A DNA stretch of 36,683 nucleotides from Paludibacteraceae bacterium (GTDB lineage Bacteria > Bacteroidota > Bacteroidia > Bacteroidales > Paludibacteraceae): NCBI GenBank assembly GCA_905233935.1, contig CAJOFU010000022.1, positions 1 to 36,683 of the forward strand. The letters run 5' to 3'. Below the pieces are notes generated by a model. That model was given only the letters and a program-made list of their open reading frames with translations, was not told the DNA's origin and did no database searches. Shown piece after piece: positions 16,323 to 24,017 of this stretch (positions are counted from its first letter, which is position 1; every line of letters begins with the position of its first letter). The position numbers were made by a program, and so were the translations under genes.

Positions 16323-17536
16323 TTGTGCCAGAAGTGGGGATCGGCGGTTTGGGACATGAGGAAGTCATCGGAGGAGTTGTTGGTGTCGATGAGTTTGCCG
16401 TCATCGCCCTGCTTGCGGCGCACGGATTTGCCGAAGCGCGTTTTGTCGCTGCCGGTCTCTCCGACGTAGGCAAAACCTGCATCCAGACTCTCGTGCACGC
16501 TCAACCATTGGTAGTCACTATGCGGGCACATGTTCACGGCGTCGATGATCCACGCATTGGGGAAACGGTACGCGCTTGCGCTCATCTCGAACGTGCCGGC
16601 TTGAGTGACGTTGATGTAATCGTAGTCGTAGCGGTAGTCTTGCAAGTACTGCTCATCGGTCAGGTCTTTTGGCATACGCCCGATGGCAAAGGTGGTGTTG
16701 CCTTGGTTGTTAGGTACCCAGATCGTCAGGGTGTAGCAGTAGATCTTTTCCATGTTCGGCACGTCGGGATTGTCGATGTCGGTGACGGTGGCGTTGGTGC
16801 TCACGTCGTACCACTCGACACTGGCGTCGCTCAGGTCGAAGGAGTTCTCATTGACCGTACGGTGATCCATGGCGTTGTCGGCAATGAGGAACGTTCCGCC
16901 CGGCTTGACGGGAAAATCGGTGCCGTCGCCCGGTACGCGGTAGATAGCATCTACTGCCATGGCTGAAGACATGATATCCGGCGTGACGGTGAACTTCTTG
17001 GTGTTCTTGAACTTCGACTCGACGAGCACGATGCCGTCAGCAAACAGCAGGCTGTCGGAGTTGTTGACCAGCACGAAATACTTGTCACCGATATAGTTCT
17101 TGCCCTGCGGCGTTTGCGTGCCGGCAAAGAACACCTCGGCAATCACAAAATCGTTGCTCTTGGGCAGCACGAATGCCTGCATGGTGAGGTAGGTGGTGTC
17201 TTTGACGGTTACATTCTGATTGTACGCACGCAGCGCGTAACTGTAGTCCTCGCTGACTTGCACGGTGGCATTGAACGTCATGTCATAGAATCCTACGGGT
17301 AGCGAGGAGTAATACGCCAGACAGGTGTCGCCCACACTCACTCCGCCGCTGATGCGGTAGGTCGTACCCATGTTACGATCCTCGATCGTGATGCTTTCGT
17401 AACTCAACTTGCAGGAGTCCGGCAGGTTGACCAGCACATGCAACACACAGGTGTTTTCCCGTGGCTCGTTGGTTTTGCAACTTGCCAACAACAATGGCAA
17501 CACGCAGAATGCCAAAAATAATCTTTTAATTTTCAT
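16319..17536 (-). CDS. Surface or periplasmic lipoprotein, DUF4876-type
   Basis: The 405-residue protein has a lipoprotein signal peptide: MKIKRLFLAFCVLPLLLASC with Cys20 as the lipidated residue. Next comes a beta-rich domain (residues about 28-125) like an immunoglobulin/carboxypeptidase-regulatory fold. A second part starts FVIAEVFFAGTQTPQGKNY and contains YFVLVNNSDSLLFADGIVL and NAWIIDAVNMCPH, which I recall as DUF4876 hallmarks. It lies between a TonB-dependent receptor and a barrel, so it could be a surface ligand-binding partner of the receptor, comparable in position, not in sequence, to SusD-type lipoproteins. The ligand is unknown. Confidence 0.8.
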   Translation of the reverse strand: MKIKRLFLAFCVLPLLLASCKTNEPRENTCVLHVLVNLPDSCKLSYESITIEDRNMGTTYRISGGVSVGDTCLAYYSSLPVGFYDMTFNATVQVSEDYSYALRAYNQNVTVKDTTYLTMQAFVLPKSNDFVIAEVFFAGTQTPQGKNYIGDKYFVLVNNSDSLLFADGIVLVESKFKNTKKFTVTPDIMSSAMAVDAIYRVPGDGTDFPVKPGGTFLIADNAMDHRTVNENSFDLSDASVEWYDVSTNATVTDIDNPDVPNMEKIYCYTLTIWVPNNQGNTTFAIGRMPKDLTDEQYLQDYRYDYDYINVTQAGTFEMSASAYRFPNAWIIDAVNMCPHSDYQWLSVHESLDAGFAYVGETGSDKTRFGKSVRRKQGDDGKLIDTNNSSDDFLMSQTADPHFWHK

Positions 17537-17540
17537 TGTA

Positions 17541-17571
17541 TTCTTTAAACTTTAAACTTTCAACATTCAAC
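17541..17571. repeat. Word repeat (CTTTAAA, TTCAAC) at a gene boundary
   Basis: CTTTAAACTTTAAACTTTCA and then ACATTCAACTT fill the 35-bp gap between the receptor and lipoprotein genes. Confidence 0.5.
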
Positions 17572-20130
17572 TTATATTGTTACATTAATTTCCATGCCGA
17601 AATACGGGCTGGCACTACGGTGAATAAGGATGCCGTCCACCTCGTAGTCGGGCAAATAATCCAATAACTTGTTGACATACAACGCTACCGTGGCGAACTT
17701 GGTTACGGTCTTCTGCACGCGCAGATTGAGGTATCCCGCGAAGGGTACAACCTTGCGTCGGAACACATCCTCGTTGTACTTGAACGTCAGCCACTGCAGT
17801 ATAGGATCGCTCTTGGCGGCATCGTCGTAGGGATGCAGCAAGCCGTCGTCGGCACTCATGTACGCTGTCGGCACGCCGTTCTTATATAGCGTCTGCGTAG
17901 CCGTGAACCAACTCAGCTCGAAGGTAGCGCTGACGGTCAGACCGATCTTCTTGAGATAGACATCGGCGATGATGTTCGTATTCATATTCTCGCGGATCGT
18001 GCCGTCGTTCCATTCGTACAGACCGATATATTTGTCCTTGACCGCCAGATCGCCGATGGTTTGCGTGAGTTTGTCGGTGGAGTACATGGCAAGACTATTG
18101 CTGTATTCGGTGCGCAGCCATGCGCCGTTGACGGTGAAGCGGGTGCAGATAGCCTTGATTCGCGGACTCTGATACTGCCACTCCACGCCCTGTTTCTTGA
18201 TACTGCTGCCGTTGGTGGTGACGGGGTAAAGCAGGAGTTTGGTATATTCGCTCGTTGTGCCGTCCGCACTGTAAATAGGATAGGTGTATGCCACACACTC
18301 CCGCCATGTGCGGAATCCGTCACGCATGCGCTCTTCGAAGTACGTCACGCTGAACTTATGCTTGCTGATGTCGCCTCCGAAACGCACTTCCCACTTGTGG
18401 TTGCGTGCGGGACTGAGAGCTGTGTTCGTCGGGTCGATGAGGTGCGTGTGGATATTGATGCTCGTGGCTCCGACAACCAGGGCTTGGTCAGGGGCTTTGA
18501 GATCCTCGTAGAGCATGTTCGGATAGAGTTGCAGCAGGGTAGGCATCTTTGTGTGGATACCGTACGCGCCGGTGAGGCTGAGTTCGCCGCCTTTGACGGG
18601 CAACTTAAAGCACAGGTTCACACGCGGGTCGAGGTAACACTTGCCGTGCATCGTATAGCTCTTATCCAACCCGAGCAGCGATGTGCCGCGCAGACCGACG
18701 CCGAGGTCGAAAGAAGGGGCTTTCTGCTTTCCGCCCAACGGAATATGGATGTCATCCTGGATGTACCACGCTAACTGGTTGGTGGCAGGTATATCGTAGT
18801 AGGCACGGGGACGCAGGTTCGTGCTGTAGTTCAGCGGGCGCTTGAGGTCATAGACCTGCCCGCGACCGAAGTTCTTGTCGTACTTCCACTCGATACCGGC
18901 ATCCGCCTTGTGGCTGATCATCCATGTGTTGAAGGTGAACGACGCTTTCGGTCGGATATAGACGTTGAGCGGACGGCCTTCGACGCGGTGGTTGGCAACG
19001 TACTGTGGCGGCAGGAGTTCGGCATCGGTGTTGCCTTCGGTCATGTTGTCGAGTATAGGCTGCACGGGCGTGGTGAGTTGGATGAACCGCGTCTGACTGA
19101 TCGTGCTGATCTCGCCGGAGATGTTCGCCAGCAGCGATGCCGCCCACCACTCCTGATGTTTGTTGCTCCATTTCAGGGTGTTGTTCAGACCTATGCGGTG
19201 CAGTTCGCTGCGGTAGGAGTCTTCCTTGTTGAGGTGGATATCGGGATCGTTCTTATCGGTATCGATATTGCCCGAGTAGTCGGCGTTGGATTGCAGACGG
19301 ATATTATGCTCGCCTACCGACCAGCGTTGTTGCAATCGCAGCGAGGCATTGATGCGGCGGTAGTTCTCCAGCGTGTTCGTCGGGTCGTTCTTGGCGCTGA
19401 GGTAGTCGATGCCGGCGTAGAGCACGGTGGTGTTGTCGTTCCAGCCTACGCCCTTGCCTACGTATGCGAGTTTGCTGAACCCGTCGGCTTTGAATCGGGC
19501 TTTCCACGGCGTGGGTTTGATACTGCGCTCGATCTTCACCACGCCCGATGTGACGTCGCCGTACTCGGCATTGGCAATGCCTCGGATGATCTCGACTTTC
19601 TCGATATCATCGGTGGAGATGGTACGCATATCTACACCTTTGTTTACCGTCTGACGGGCTGCATCCTGCGTGCTTCCGCCTTGTACGTACTGCATGTTGG
19701 CATCGGTGGAAACAGGCGCGCCGTCGATGACGAAGCTTGTGCCGAGTGAGCCGGTAGCGTAGTTGTCGTCGCTACTGCCGTCGCCGGCTTCACGCAGGTG
19801 GATGGTGTTGCTGTTGGTGAGTTTGGGGTCTTTGATAGACGCGCCCGGGAGCAGGTTCGTCAGGTCGGTGAACGTCGAGGGCTGCAAGTGCTGCATCGCC
19901 TCTTTGTTGATGATACTGGCGCTACTGCGGGCTGTGGCTTCCTCGGCTGTAACCACCACCTCTTGGATGGTGAACATCCGGTCGATGCTGTCGAGCAGGG
20001 CTTGCTGGGCACTATCCAACACCAACGAATCAGGCCGCACGGCGTGCGCCTGAATACTGATCGCTGACAGCAAAATACTGAATACTGACAACTGAATACT
20101 GAATACTATACCCTCTGGTAATCGTTTCAC
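17572..20130 (-). CDS. TonB-dependent outer-membrane receptor
   Basis: The receptor imports an unknown ligand across the outer membrane using TonB energy. The 852 residues comprise a signal peptide, a short N-terminus with a TonB-box-like stretch (FTIQEVVVTAEE, residues about 53-64), a plug (NLLPGASIKDP, SFVIDGAPV, IEKVEIIRGIANAEYGDVTSG, about 70-205) and a 22-strand-type barrel ending ASPYFGMEINVTI. It lacks the N-terminal carboxypeptidase-like extension of SusC proteins, so it resembles metal or vitamin receptors more. The start is GTG at 20130; the promoter's -7 box ends only 4 bases upstream, so the mRNA may be leaderless. The signal peptide is encoded by repeated CAGTATT words. DUF4876- and DUF6850-type genes follow. 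Confidence 0.92.
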   Translation of the reverse strand: MKRLPEGIVFSIQLSVFSILLSAISIQAHAVRPDSLVLDSAQQALLDSIDRMFTIQEVVVTAEEATARSSASIINKEAMQHLQPSTFTDLTNLLPGASIKDPKLTNSNTIHLREAGDGSSDDNYATGSLGTSFVIDGAPVSTDANMQYVQGGSTQDAARQTVNKGVDMRTISTDDIEKVEIIRGIANAEYGDVTSGVVKIERSIKPTPWKARFKADGFSKLAYVGKGVGWNDNTTVLYAGIDYLSAKNDPTNTLENYRRINASLRLQQRWSVGEHNIRLQSNADYSGNIDTDKNDPDIHLNKEDSYRSELHRIGLNNTLKWSNKHQEWWAASLLANISGEISTISQTRFIQLTTPVQPILDNMTEGNTDAELLPPQYVANHRVEGRPLNVYIRPKASFTFNTWMISHKADAGIEWKYDKNFGRGQVYDLKRPLNYSTNLRPRAYYDIPATNQLAWYIQDDIHIPLGGKQKAPSFDLGVGLRGTSLLGLDKSYTMHGKCYLDPRVNLCFKLPVKGGELSLTGAYGIHTKMPTLLQLYPNMLYEDLKAPDQALVVGATSINIHTHLIDPTNTALSPARNHKWEVRFGGDISKHKFSVTYFEERMRDGFRTWRECVAYTYPIYSADGTTSEYTKLLLYPVTTNGSSIKKQGVEWQYQSPRIKAICTRFTVNGAWLRTEYSNSLAMYSTDKLTQTIGDLAVKDKYIGLYEWNDGTIRENMNTNIIADVYLKKIGLTVSATFELSWFTATQTLYKNGVPTAYMSADDGLLHPYDDAAKSDPILQWLTFKYNEDVFRRKVVPFAGYLNLRVQKTVTKFATVALYVNKLLDYLPDYEVDGILIHRSASPYFGMEINVTI
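20052..20107. repeat. Word repeat (AATACTGA) inside the receptor signal peptide
   Basis: AATACTGA and close variants occur five times within about 55 bases. Read in frame they encode VFSIQLSVFSILLSAISIQ, the hydrophobic core of the signal peptide. A tandem DNA word thus supplies a functional protein segment. Confidence 0.65.
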
Positions 20131-20134
20131 GCTG

Positions 20135-20165
20135 CAAAGTTACTGCTTTTTTTTGACATTTGCAA
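20135..20165 (-). promoter_or_regulatory. Promoter of the TonB receptor operon
   Basis: Minus strand TTG (20165-20163), 20 bases, TAACTTTG (20142-20135). The predicted start falls on or beside the GTG at 20130, implying little or no leader. Confidence 0.75.
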
Positions 20166-20196
20166 TACCTATTTGTAGTTATTTTGCATTTTTCTC

Positions 20197-20227
20197 TTGC
20201 AAATATGCTTTTTTTTTTGTAATTTTG
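20197..20227 (+). promoter_or_regulatory. Promoter of the ABC/DUF4857 operon
   Basis: TTG (20197-20199), 20 bases, TAATTTTG (20220-20227). It is back to back with the receptor promoter, about 55 bp apart, so one regulator could control both operons. Confidence 0.75.
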
Positions 20228-20260
20228 CAGTCAGTTTGCTAAATTTGCAAAAAATAGCAA

Positions 20261-20319
20261 ATGAGAAAATGACTAAATGTGAAAATGAGAAAATGAATAC
20301 ATGTGAAAATGACGTGATG
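20261..20319. repeat. Word repeat (AATGAGAAAATGA type) at the ABC gene start
   Basis: ATGAGAAAATGACTAAATGT and ATGAGAAAATGAATACATGT are two copies of the same imperfect unit, followed by GAAAATGACGTGATG. The AATGAGAAAATGA word recurs at 25231-25260 before an unrelated gene. Confidence 0.65.
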
Positions 20320-21018
20320 ATTGAGTACGATCATGTGACGCACTATTACGGCAAGCGGCTGATATACGAAGACTTGTCGTTCACGGTGCCACGCGGTCGG
20401 ATCTTAGGTTTGCTGGGCAAGAACGGCACGGGCAAAACGACAACCATCAATATCCTCTCCGGCTTCATCCAGCCGCACGCTGGCAGTTGCCGGTTGCTCG
20501 GCTATGACACCCGCACTATGCCGGCTCGTGAACGGGCTCGCATAGGTCTGCTGTTAGAGGGGCACGTACAATATCCGTTTATGACCATCGCGCAGATCGA
20601 GCGGTTCTATGCGCCGTTCTTCCCGAAGTGGAACAAAGACGTCTATTACGAATTGATGCGTCTGCTGAAGGTCAAGGACTACCAACTGCTCAGCCAGATG
20701 TCTAATGGTCAGCGCAGTCAGGTGGCATTAGGTCTGCTGATGGCGCAAGATCCTGAACTGCTCATCTTGGATGATTTCTCTTTGGGACTTGATCCGGGTT
20801 ACAGGCGGCTGTTTGTGGAGTACCTGCGTGACTTCTGCAAGCAGGGCGAAAAGACCGTGTTCCTTACTTCGCATATCATCCAAGACCTCGAGCGGCTCGT
20901 GGATGACTGCATCATTATGGATTACGGCAAGATCCTCAAGCAATGTCCCGTAGGCGAACTTATCACGCCGGAGAAGACATTGGAAGACACATTTATTGAC
21001 TTAACCGGAAAGTATTAA
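20269..21018 (+). CDS. ABC transporter ATP-binding protein
   Basis: This is the cytoplasmic ATPase of an ABC transporter. With the ATG at 20269 it has 249 residues. The Walker A motif GKNGTGKT is at 50-57, the signature MSNGQRSQ near 144-151 and Walker B LLILDDFS near 164-171; the glutamate that normally follows the Walker B Asp is Asp here (LDD instead of LDE). The segment FYAPFFPKWN and the D-loop LGLDP resemble YtrB/EcsA-like subunits. The earlier in-frame Met (20197) lies in the -33 box and cannot be used. ATGs at 20269, 20293 and 20317 are possible; I prefer 20269 for leader length, although the domain proper begins at 20317 (MIEYDHVTHYYG) and the first residues are encoded by AAATG-type word repeats. 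The permease follows one base after the stop. Confidence 0.93.
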   Translation: MTKCENEKMNTCENDVMIEYDHVTHYYGKRLIYEDLSFTVPRGRILGLLGKNGTGKTTTINILSGFIQPHAGSCRLLGYDTRTMPARERARIGLLLEGHVQYPFMTIAQIERFYAPFFPKWNKDVYYELMRLLKVKDYQLLSQMSNGQRSQVALGLLMAQDPELLILDDFSLGLDPGYRRLFVEYLRDFCKQGEKTVFLTSHIIQDLERLVDDCIIMDYGKILKQCPVGELITPEKTLEDTFIDLTGKY

Positions 21019-21019
21019 T

Positions 21020-21688
21020 ATGATTAAATCAATCTTTTATAAAGAATGGCTCAAGCTGCGGCTGTTTTGGTGCTTGGCAGTGGTTGTGCATATAGGACTG
21101 ATTGCGTATCTGCTCCTCTCGCTTCGTTCCACGCTGTTGGCATCGGGCGTAGTGGAAACATGGGCAACGATGATCGGCCGTGATGTGCTGATGGTCAATC
21201 AATTGATGTACCTGCCACTGGTTACGGGCGTGGTGTTGGCGCTCTGCCAATGGCTGCCGGAGATGCAGATCAAACGTATTCGTCTGACGCTGCACCTGCC
21301 GATAGATTATACAGCAAGTATAGGTACGATGCTGTTGTGCAGTATATGCGGACTGTGTCTGCTGTTTGCCGTGGATGCCGCTGTGCTCGCCATCGTTGAA
21401 CAAATGTGGCTACCCCGCGAACTCGTTTGGCGGACATTCTTGACCTGTCTGCCTTGGTTTATCGGGGGTGTAGTAGGGTTTACTTGCACCAGTTGGTGTC
21501 TGCTTGAGCCGCAATGGAAGATTCGTTGCGTGGATATATTGATCGGTGCACCGATGGTGGCATTGTGTTTTCTCACTGCTCAGCCGGCTTGTTATATCGC
21601 GATGTTCCCGTGGTTGCTGCTCGTGCTTGTAGCCACCGCCTGCCTGCCATTCTATTCAGTCTATCGCTTTAAACTCGGAAAACAATGA
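21020..21688 (+). CDS. ABC transporter permease, six membrane helices
   Basis: The 222-residue protein starts MIKSIFYKEWLKLRLFW, the amphipathic Lys/Trp-rich beginning seen in ABC-2-type permeases. Six hydrophobic segments follow, at about 17-37, 60-80, 98-125, 140-162, 170-190 and 192-212. It starts one base after the ATPase stop and overlaps the next gene by four bases, so the three are translationally coupled. There is no substrate-binding protein, which suggests an exporter-like or signalling ABC system rather than an importer. The substrate is unknown. Confidence 0.8.
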   Translation: MIKSIFYKEWLKLRLFWCLAVVVHIGLIAYLLLSLRSTLLASGVVETWATMIGRDVLMVNQLMYLPLVTGVVLALCQWLPEMQIKRIRLTLHLPIDYTASIGTMLLCSICGLCLLFAVDAAVLAIVEQMWLPRELVWRTFLTCLPWFIGGVVGFTCTSWCLLEPQWKIRCVDILIGAPMVALCFLTAQPACYIAMFPWLLLVLVATACLPFYSVYRFKLGKQ

Positions 21689-22800
21689 CAAATAATAAAT
21701 TTGAAATCAAAAATTTGAAATATATAATTATCCTGTTAGGGATAATTGTGGCGGCCTGGCTGCTGCCGGCGTTGTACGATCTCGTGTTCCCGCGTACCGA
21801 CCGAATGCCGTTTGTGGTCTATTCGTGTTTGGACAGCACGTTCATCCGTTTCGAGACTACAGGCAAGCAGGTTCGTTATGTGGATTTCCGCGGACAGGAG
21901 TTCACCAAGGCGGAAGCCGACAGTTTGCTGCCCTTGTTTGCGTTCCGGCAGTTGGTAGCCGAAGGCAGGTTGCCGGACAGCCTGTTCGGCGTCGAACTCA
22001 CCCCGAAGAAGATTCAGCAGAATGCCTTCCACTTCAAAACCTCACCCAAGCAATTGAACAAACCCGCCGTGGGCTTATATACCATGCTGGAGTCGGCATC
22101 CGGAAGAGTCGATCTGCAACTGCCACCTGACGTGTTCCGATTGACGAAAGACGGGTTGGAGTTCATTGACTGCGAGACGAACACAGTGAACAAAGCCAAG
22201 TCGCTGAGTTTCTCGCGCGAACTCGCCAAGCATGGCTTTGCCTTCCCCGTACAGCTCATCTGGGGCAACGGCTCGACGCGCAAGGACTACGACAACGGAT
22301 TCTTGCTCACCGATTCGGGTAACCGGCTCTTCCAACTCAAGATGGTGAAAGGTGCACCGTGGGTGAGAGAGATAAGAAGTCAGAATTCAGAAGTCAGAGA
22401 TCAGCACGGCTCTGCCGATCGACAGAAGTTTATTCAGTTGTTTACGATTGAGCCGGCGAACCGTGCACTGGTGGGGTTGGTGGTGGATGACGCGCATCAA
22501 CTGTATGCCGTATGTTCCAATGGCAAACTCGCCCATATAGGGATTGATGAATATGATCCGCAAACCATGCAAATCACGATAGTCGGCGACCTGATGCATT
22601 GGACAATAACCCTCTACACAGAAAACGACTCGCGTTATTATGCGGTCGACGCACAGACCTTTGAGCAGGTAGCCTGTGAGATTGTACCCGATCCGGAACT
22701 ACCTACAAGTCAGCGTGTTCGCAAGTGGCTGCTGCCTGTACGATTGCACTTTACTTCATGGCAGACGCAACTCATCCGTCCGAACATCAACAACGACTAA
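21685..22800 (+). CDS. DUF4857-type membrane-anchored protein
   Basis: The 371 residues have one N-terminal membrane helix (YIIILLGIIVAAWLLPALYD, about 13-33) and a large soluble part that should lie in the periplasm. Segments such as FVVYSCLDSTFIRFETTGKQ, YTMLESASGRVDLQLPPDVF and DGLEFIDCETNTVNKAKSLS suggest repeated beta blades. I recall DUF4857 beside ABC genes in Bacteroidales; this was not searched. It overlaps the permease by ATGA and is probably an accessory subunit. Oddity: residues about 230-240 (EIRSQNSEVRDQ) are encoded by two copies of AGAAGTCAGA, a tandem word inside the gene. The N-terminus (MTNNKFEIKNLK) is also word-like at DNA level. Confidence 0.75.
   Translation: MTNNKFEIKNLKYIIILLGIIVAAWLLPALYDLVFPRTDRMPFVVYSCLDSTFIRFETTGKQVRYVDFRGQEFTKAEADSLLPLFAFRQLVAEGRLPDSLFGVELTPKKIQQNAFHFKTSPKQLNKPAVGLYTMLESASGRVDLQLPPDVFRLTKDGLEFIDCETNTVNKAKSLSFSRELAKHGFAFPVQLIWGNGSTRKDYDNGFLLTDSGNRLFQLKMVKGAPWVREIRSQNSEVRDQHGSADRQKFIQLFTIEPANRALVGLVVDDAHQLYAVCSNGKLAHIGIDEYDPQTMQITIVGDLMHWTITLYTENDSRYYAVDAQTFEQVACEIVPDPELPTSQRVRKWLLPVRLHFTSWQTQLIRPNINND
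22374..22404 (+). repeat. Word repeat (AGAAGTCAGA) inside the DUF4857-type gene
   Basis: AGAAGTCAGA occurs at 22375-22384 and 22389-22398, followed by GATCAG. It is in frame and adds a hydrophilic stretch to the protein. Confidence 0.6.
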
Positions 22801-22866
22801 AATAGTGCAATCGGGTTGCCAAAATCAGTACATTGATAAGAGGTGTGGAAATTTTTTATCAAAAAA

Positions 22867-22898
22867 TTTGTTTATTATAAAAATTTTTTGTAACTTTG
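22867..22898 (+). promoter_or_regulatory. Promoter of the acyltransferase gene
   Basis: TTTG (22867-22870), 20 bases, TAACTTTG (22891-22898). The leader would be about 17 bases. Confidence 0.8.
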
Positions 22899-22920
22899 CG
22901 CCCGAGTTGATTGATACGTA

Positions 22921-23970
22921 ATGGCAAAGATTCAAGAAAGAAACAAATTATACGCTTTTCTCCGCCCCTACGTGGACTGGATGTTTCGTCGTTCGTACCG
23001 TGAAATACATTACATAGGTCGCGAGAACATCCCTACGGATGGAGCTGTTATTTTTGCGCCAAATCATACAAACGCTTTGTGTGATGCGATGGCGATATTG
23101 GGCATTGACCGCAGGCAAAAGGTGTTTGTTGCCCGTGCGGATATCTTCCGTAACCCCAAGCAAGCCCGGCTGCTGCGGTGGTTGAAGATTATGCCCATGC
23201 GTCGTATGCGTGACGGTGCAAGCGAAGTGCTGCATAACGACGATACGGAGAACAAAGCAATCGATACCCTGCATGACGGCGTACCGTTCTGCATCCTGCC
23301 CGAGGGAAGACACCGACCTATGCACTCGCTCTTACCATTGGGCAAAGGAATCTTCCGTATAGCATTGCGTGCGAATGACGAATTCGGTAAAGAGAAACCT
23401 ATCTATATCGTTCCTGTCGGGCTGGAGTATGGTGATTACTACCACCTGTGGAACAGTCTGACCGTGAACATCGGTAAGCCGATCAATGTGACGGAGTTCG
23501 TCAAACAGTACACAGAGCAGCATACAAAAGACGGCGAAGAGGTTAACCGTCCGCAACTCATACTTGCCCTGCGCGAAGAGTTGACGCAGCGAATGCGTGA
23601 ACAGATTATGTGGGTGCCGGACGACGAACACTACGAAGAGAACTTCGCCAAACTGCAGGCTAATCCTCCCGCACCGTTCAACCGGTTCCCGCAACACAGG
23701 ATTCCCCACTGGCTGCTGTTTATCATCCTTGTACTGCTCTCGCCGCTATTCCTCGTCAGTGCAATTGTTACGATCCCGCTGTGGGCTATGTGGCTGCTCA
23801 TCCGCTGGAAAGTGAAAGATCCCGCTTTCCACAACTCTGTGCAGTATGTATGGCAGGTGCTGATCATGCCGCTGAACCTGTTCATTACGATGCCGTTCTG
23901 GATATTCTTACAAGAATACGTTTATCAGGTGCGGCAGTTGAGGAAGAGTGACAATCCTAACGTCGCGTAG
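22921..23970 (+). CDS. PlsC-type glycerolphosphate acyltransferase family protein
   Basis: Members transfer acyl groups to (lyso)phosphatidic-acid-like acceptors at the inner face of the cytoplasmic membrane. The 349-residue protein has the active-site block APNHTNALCDAM with His49 and Asp55 (one residue more between His and Asp than the usual HX4D, as I recall in Bacteroidota members), motif II-like FVARADIFRNPKQARLL, and motif III PEGRHRPMHSLLPLGKGIFR (near 123-143). Two or three membrane helices follow near the C-terminus (WLLFIILVLLSPLFLVSAIV, then WAMWLLI and the end). The true acceptor is unknown. The TAG stop lies in the loop region of a hairpin (23962-23974). Confidence 0.88.
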   Translation: MAKIQERNKLYAFLRPYVDWMFRRSYREIHYIGRENIPTDGAVIFAPNHTNALCDAMAILGIDRRQKVFVARADIFRNPKQARLLRWLKIMPMRRMRDGASEVLHNDDTENKAIDTLHDGVPFCILPEGRHRPMHSLLPLGKGIFRIALRANDEFGKEKPIYIVPVGLEYGDYYHLWNSLTVNIGKPINVTEFVKQYTEQHTKDGEEVNRPQLILALREELTQRMREQIMWVPDDEHYEENFAKLQANPPAPFNRFPQHRIPHWLLFIILVLLSPLFLVSAIVTIPLWAMWLLIRWKVKDPAFHNSVQYVWQVLIMPLNLFITMPFWIFLQEYVYQVRQLRKSDNPNVA

Positions 23971-24011
23971 CGACCATTTTAACTATTTAACGTTCGAAGA
24001 ACCATTTTAAC
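23962..24011 (+). repeat. Two hairpins with constant flanks (TTTAAC / CATTTTAAC) and different stems
   Basis: Unit 1 is GTCGC-GTA-GCGAC (23962-23974) followed by CATTTTAAC. Unit 2 is TATTTAAC, GTTC-GAA-GAAC (23992-24002), CATTTTAAC. Three more units of this design lie at 34326-34417. Stems start with GT and end with AC but are otherwise unrelated. Confidence 0.75.
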
Positions 24012-24017
24012 AATAGT

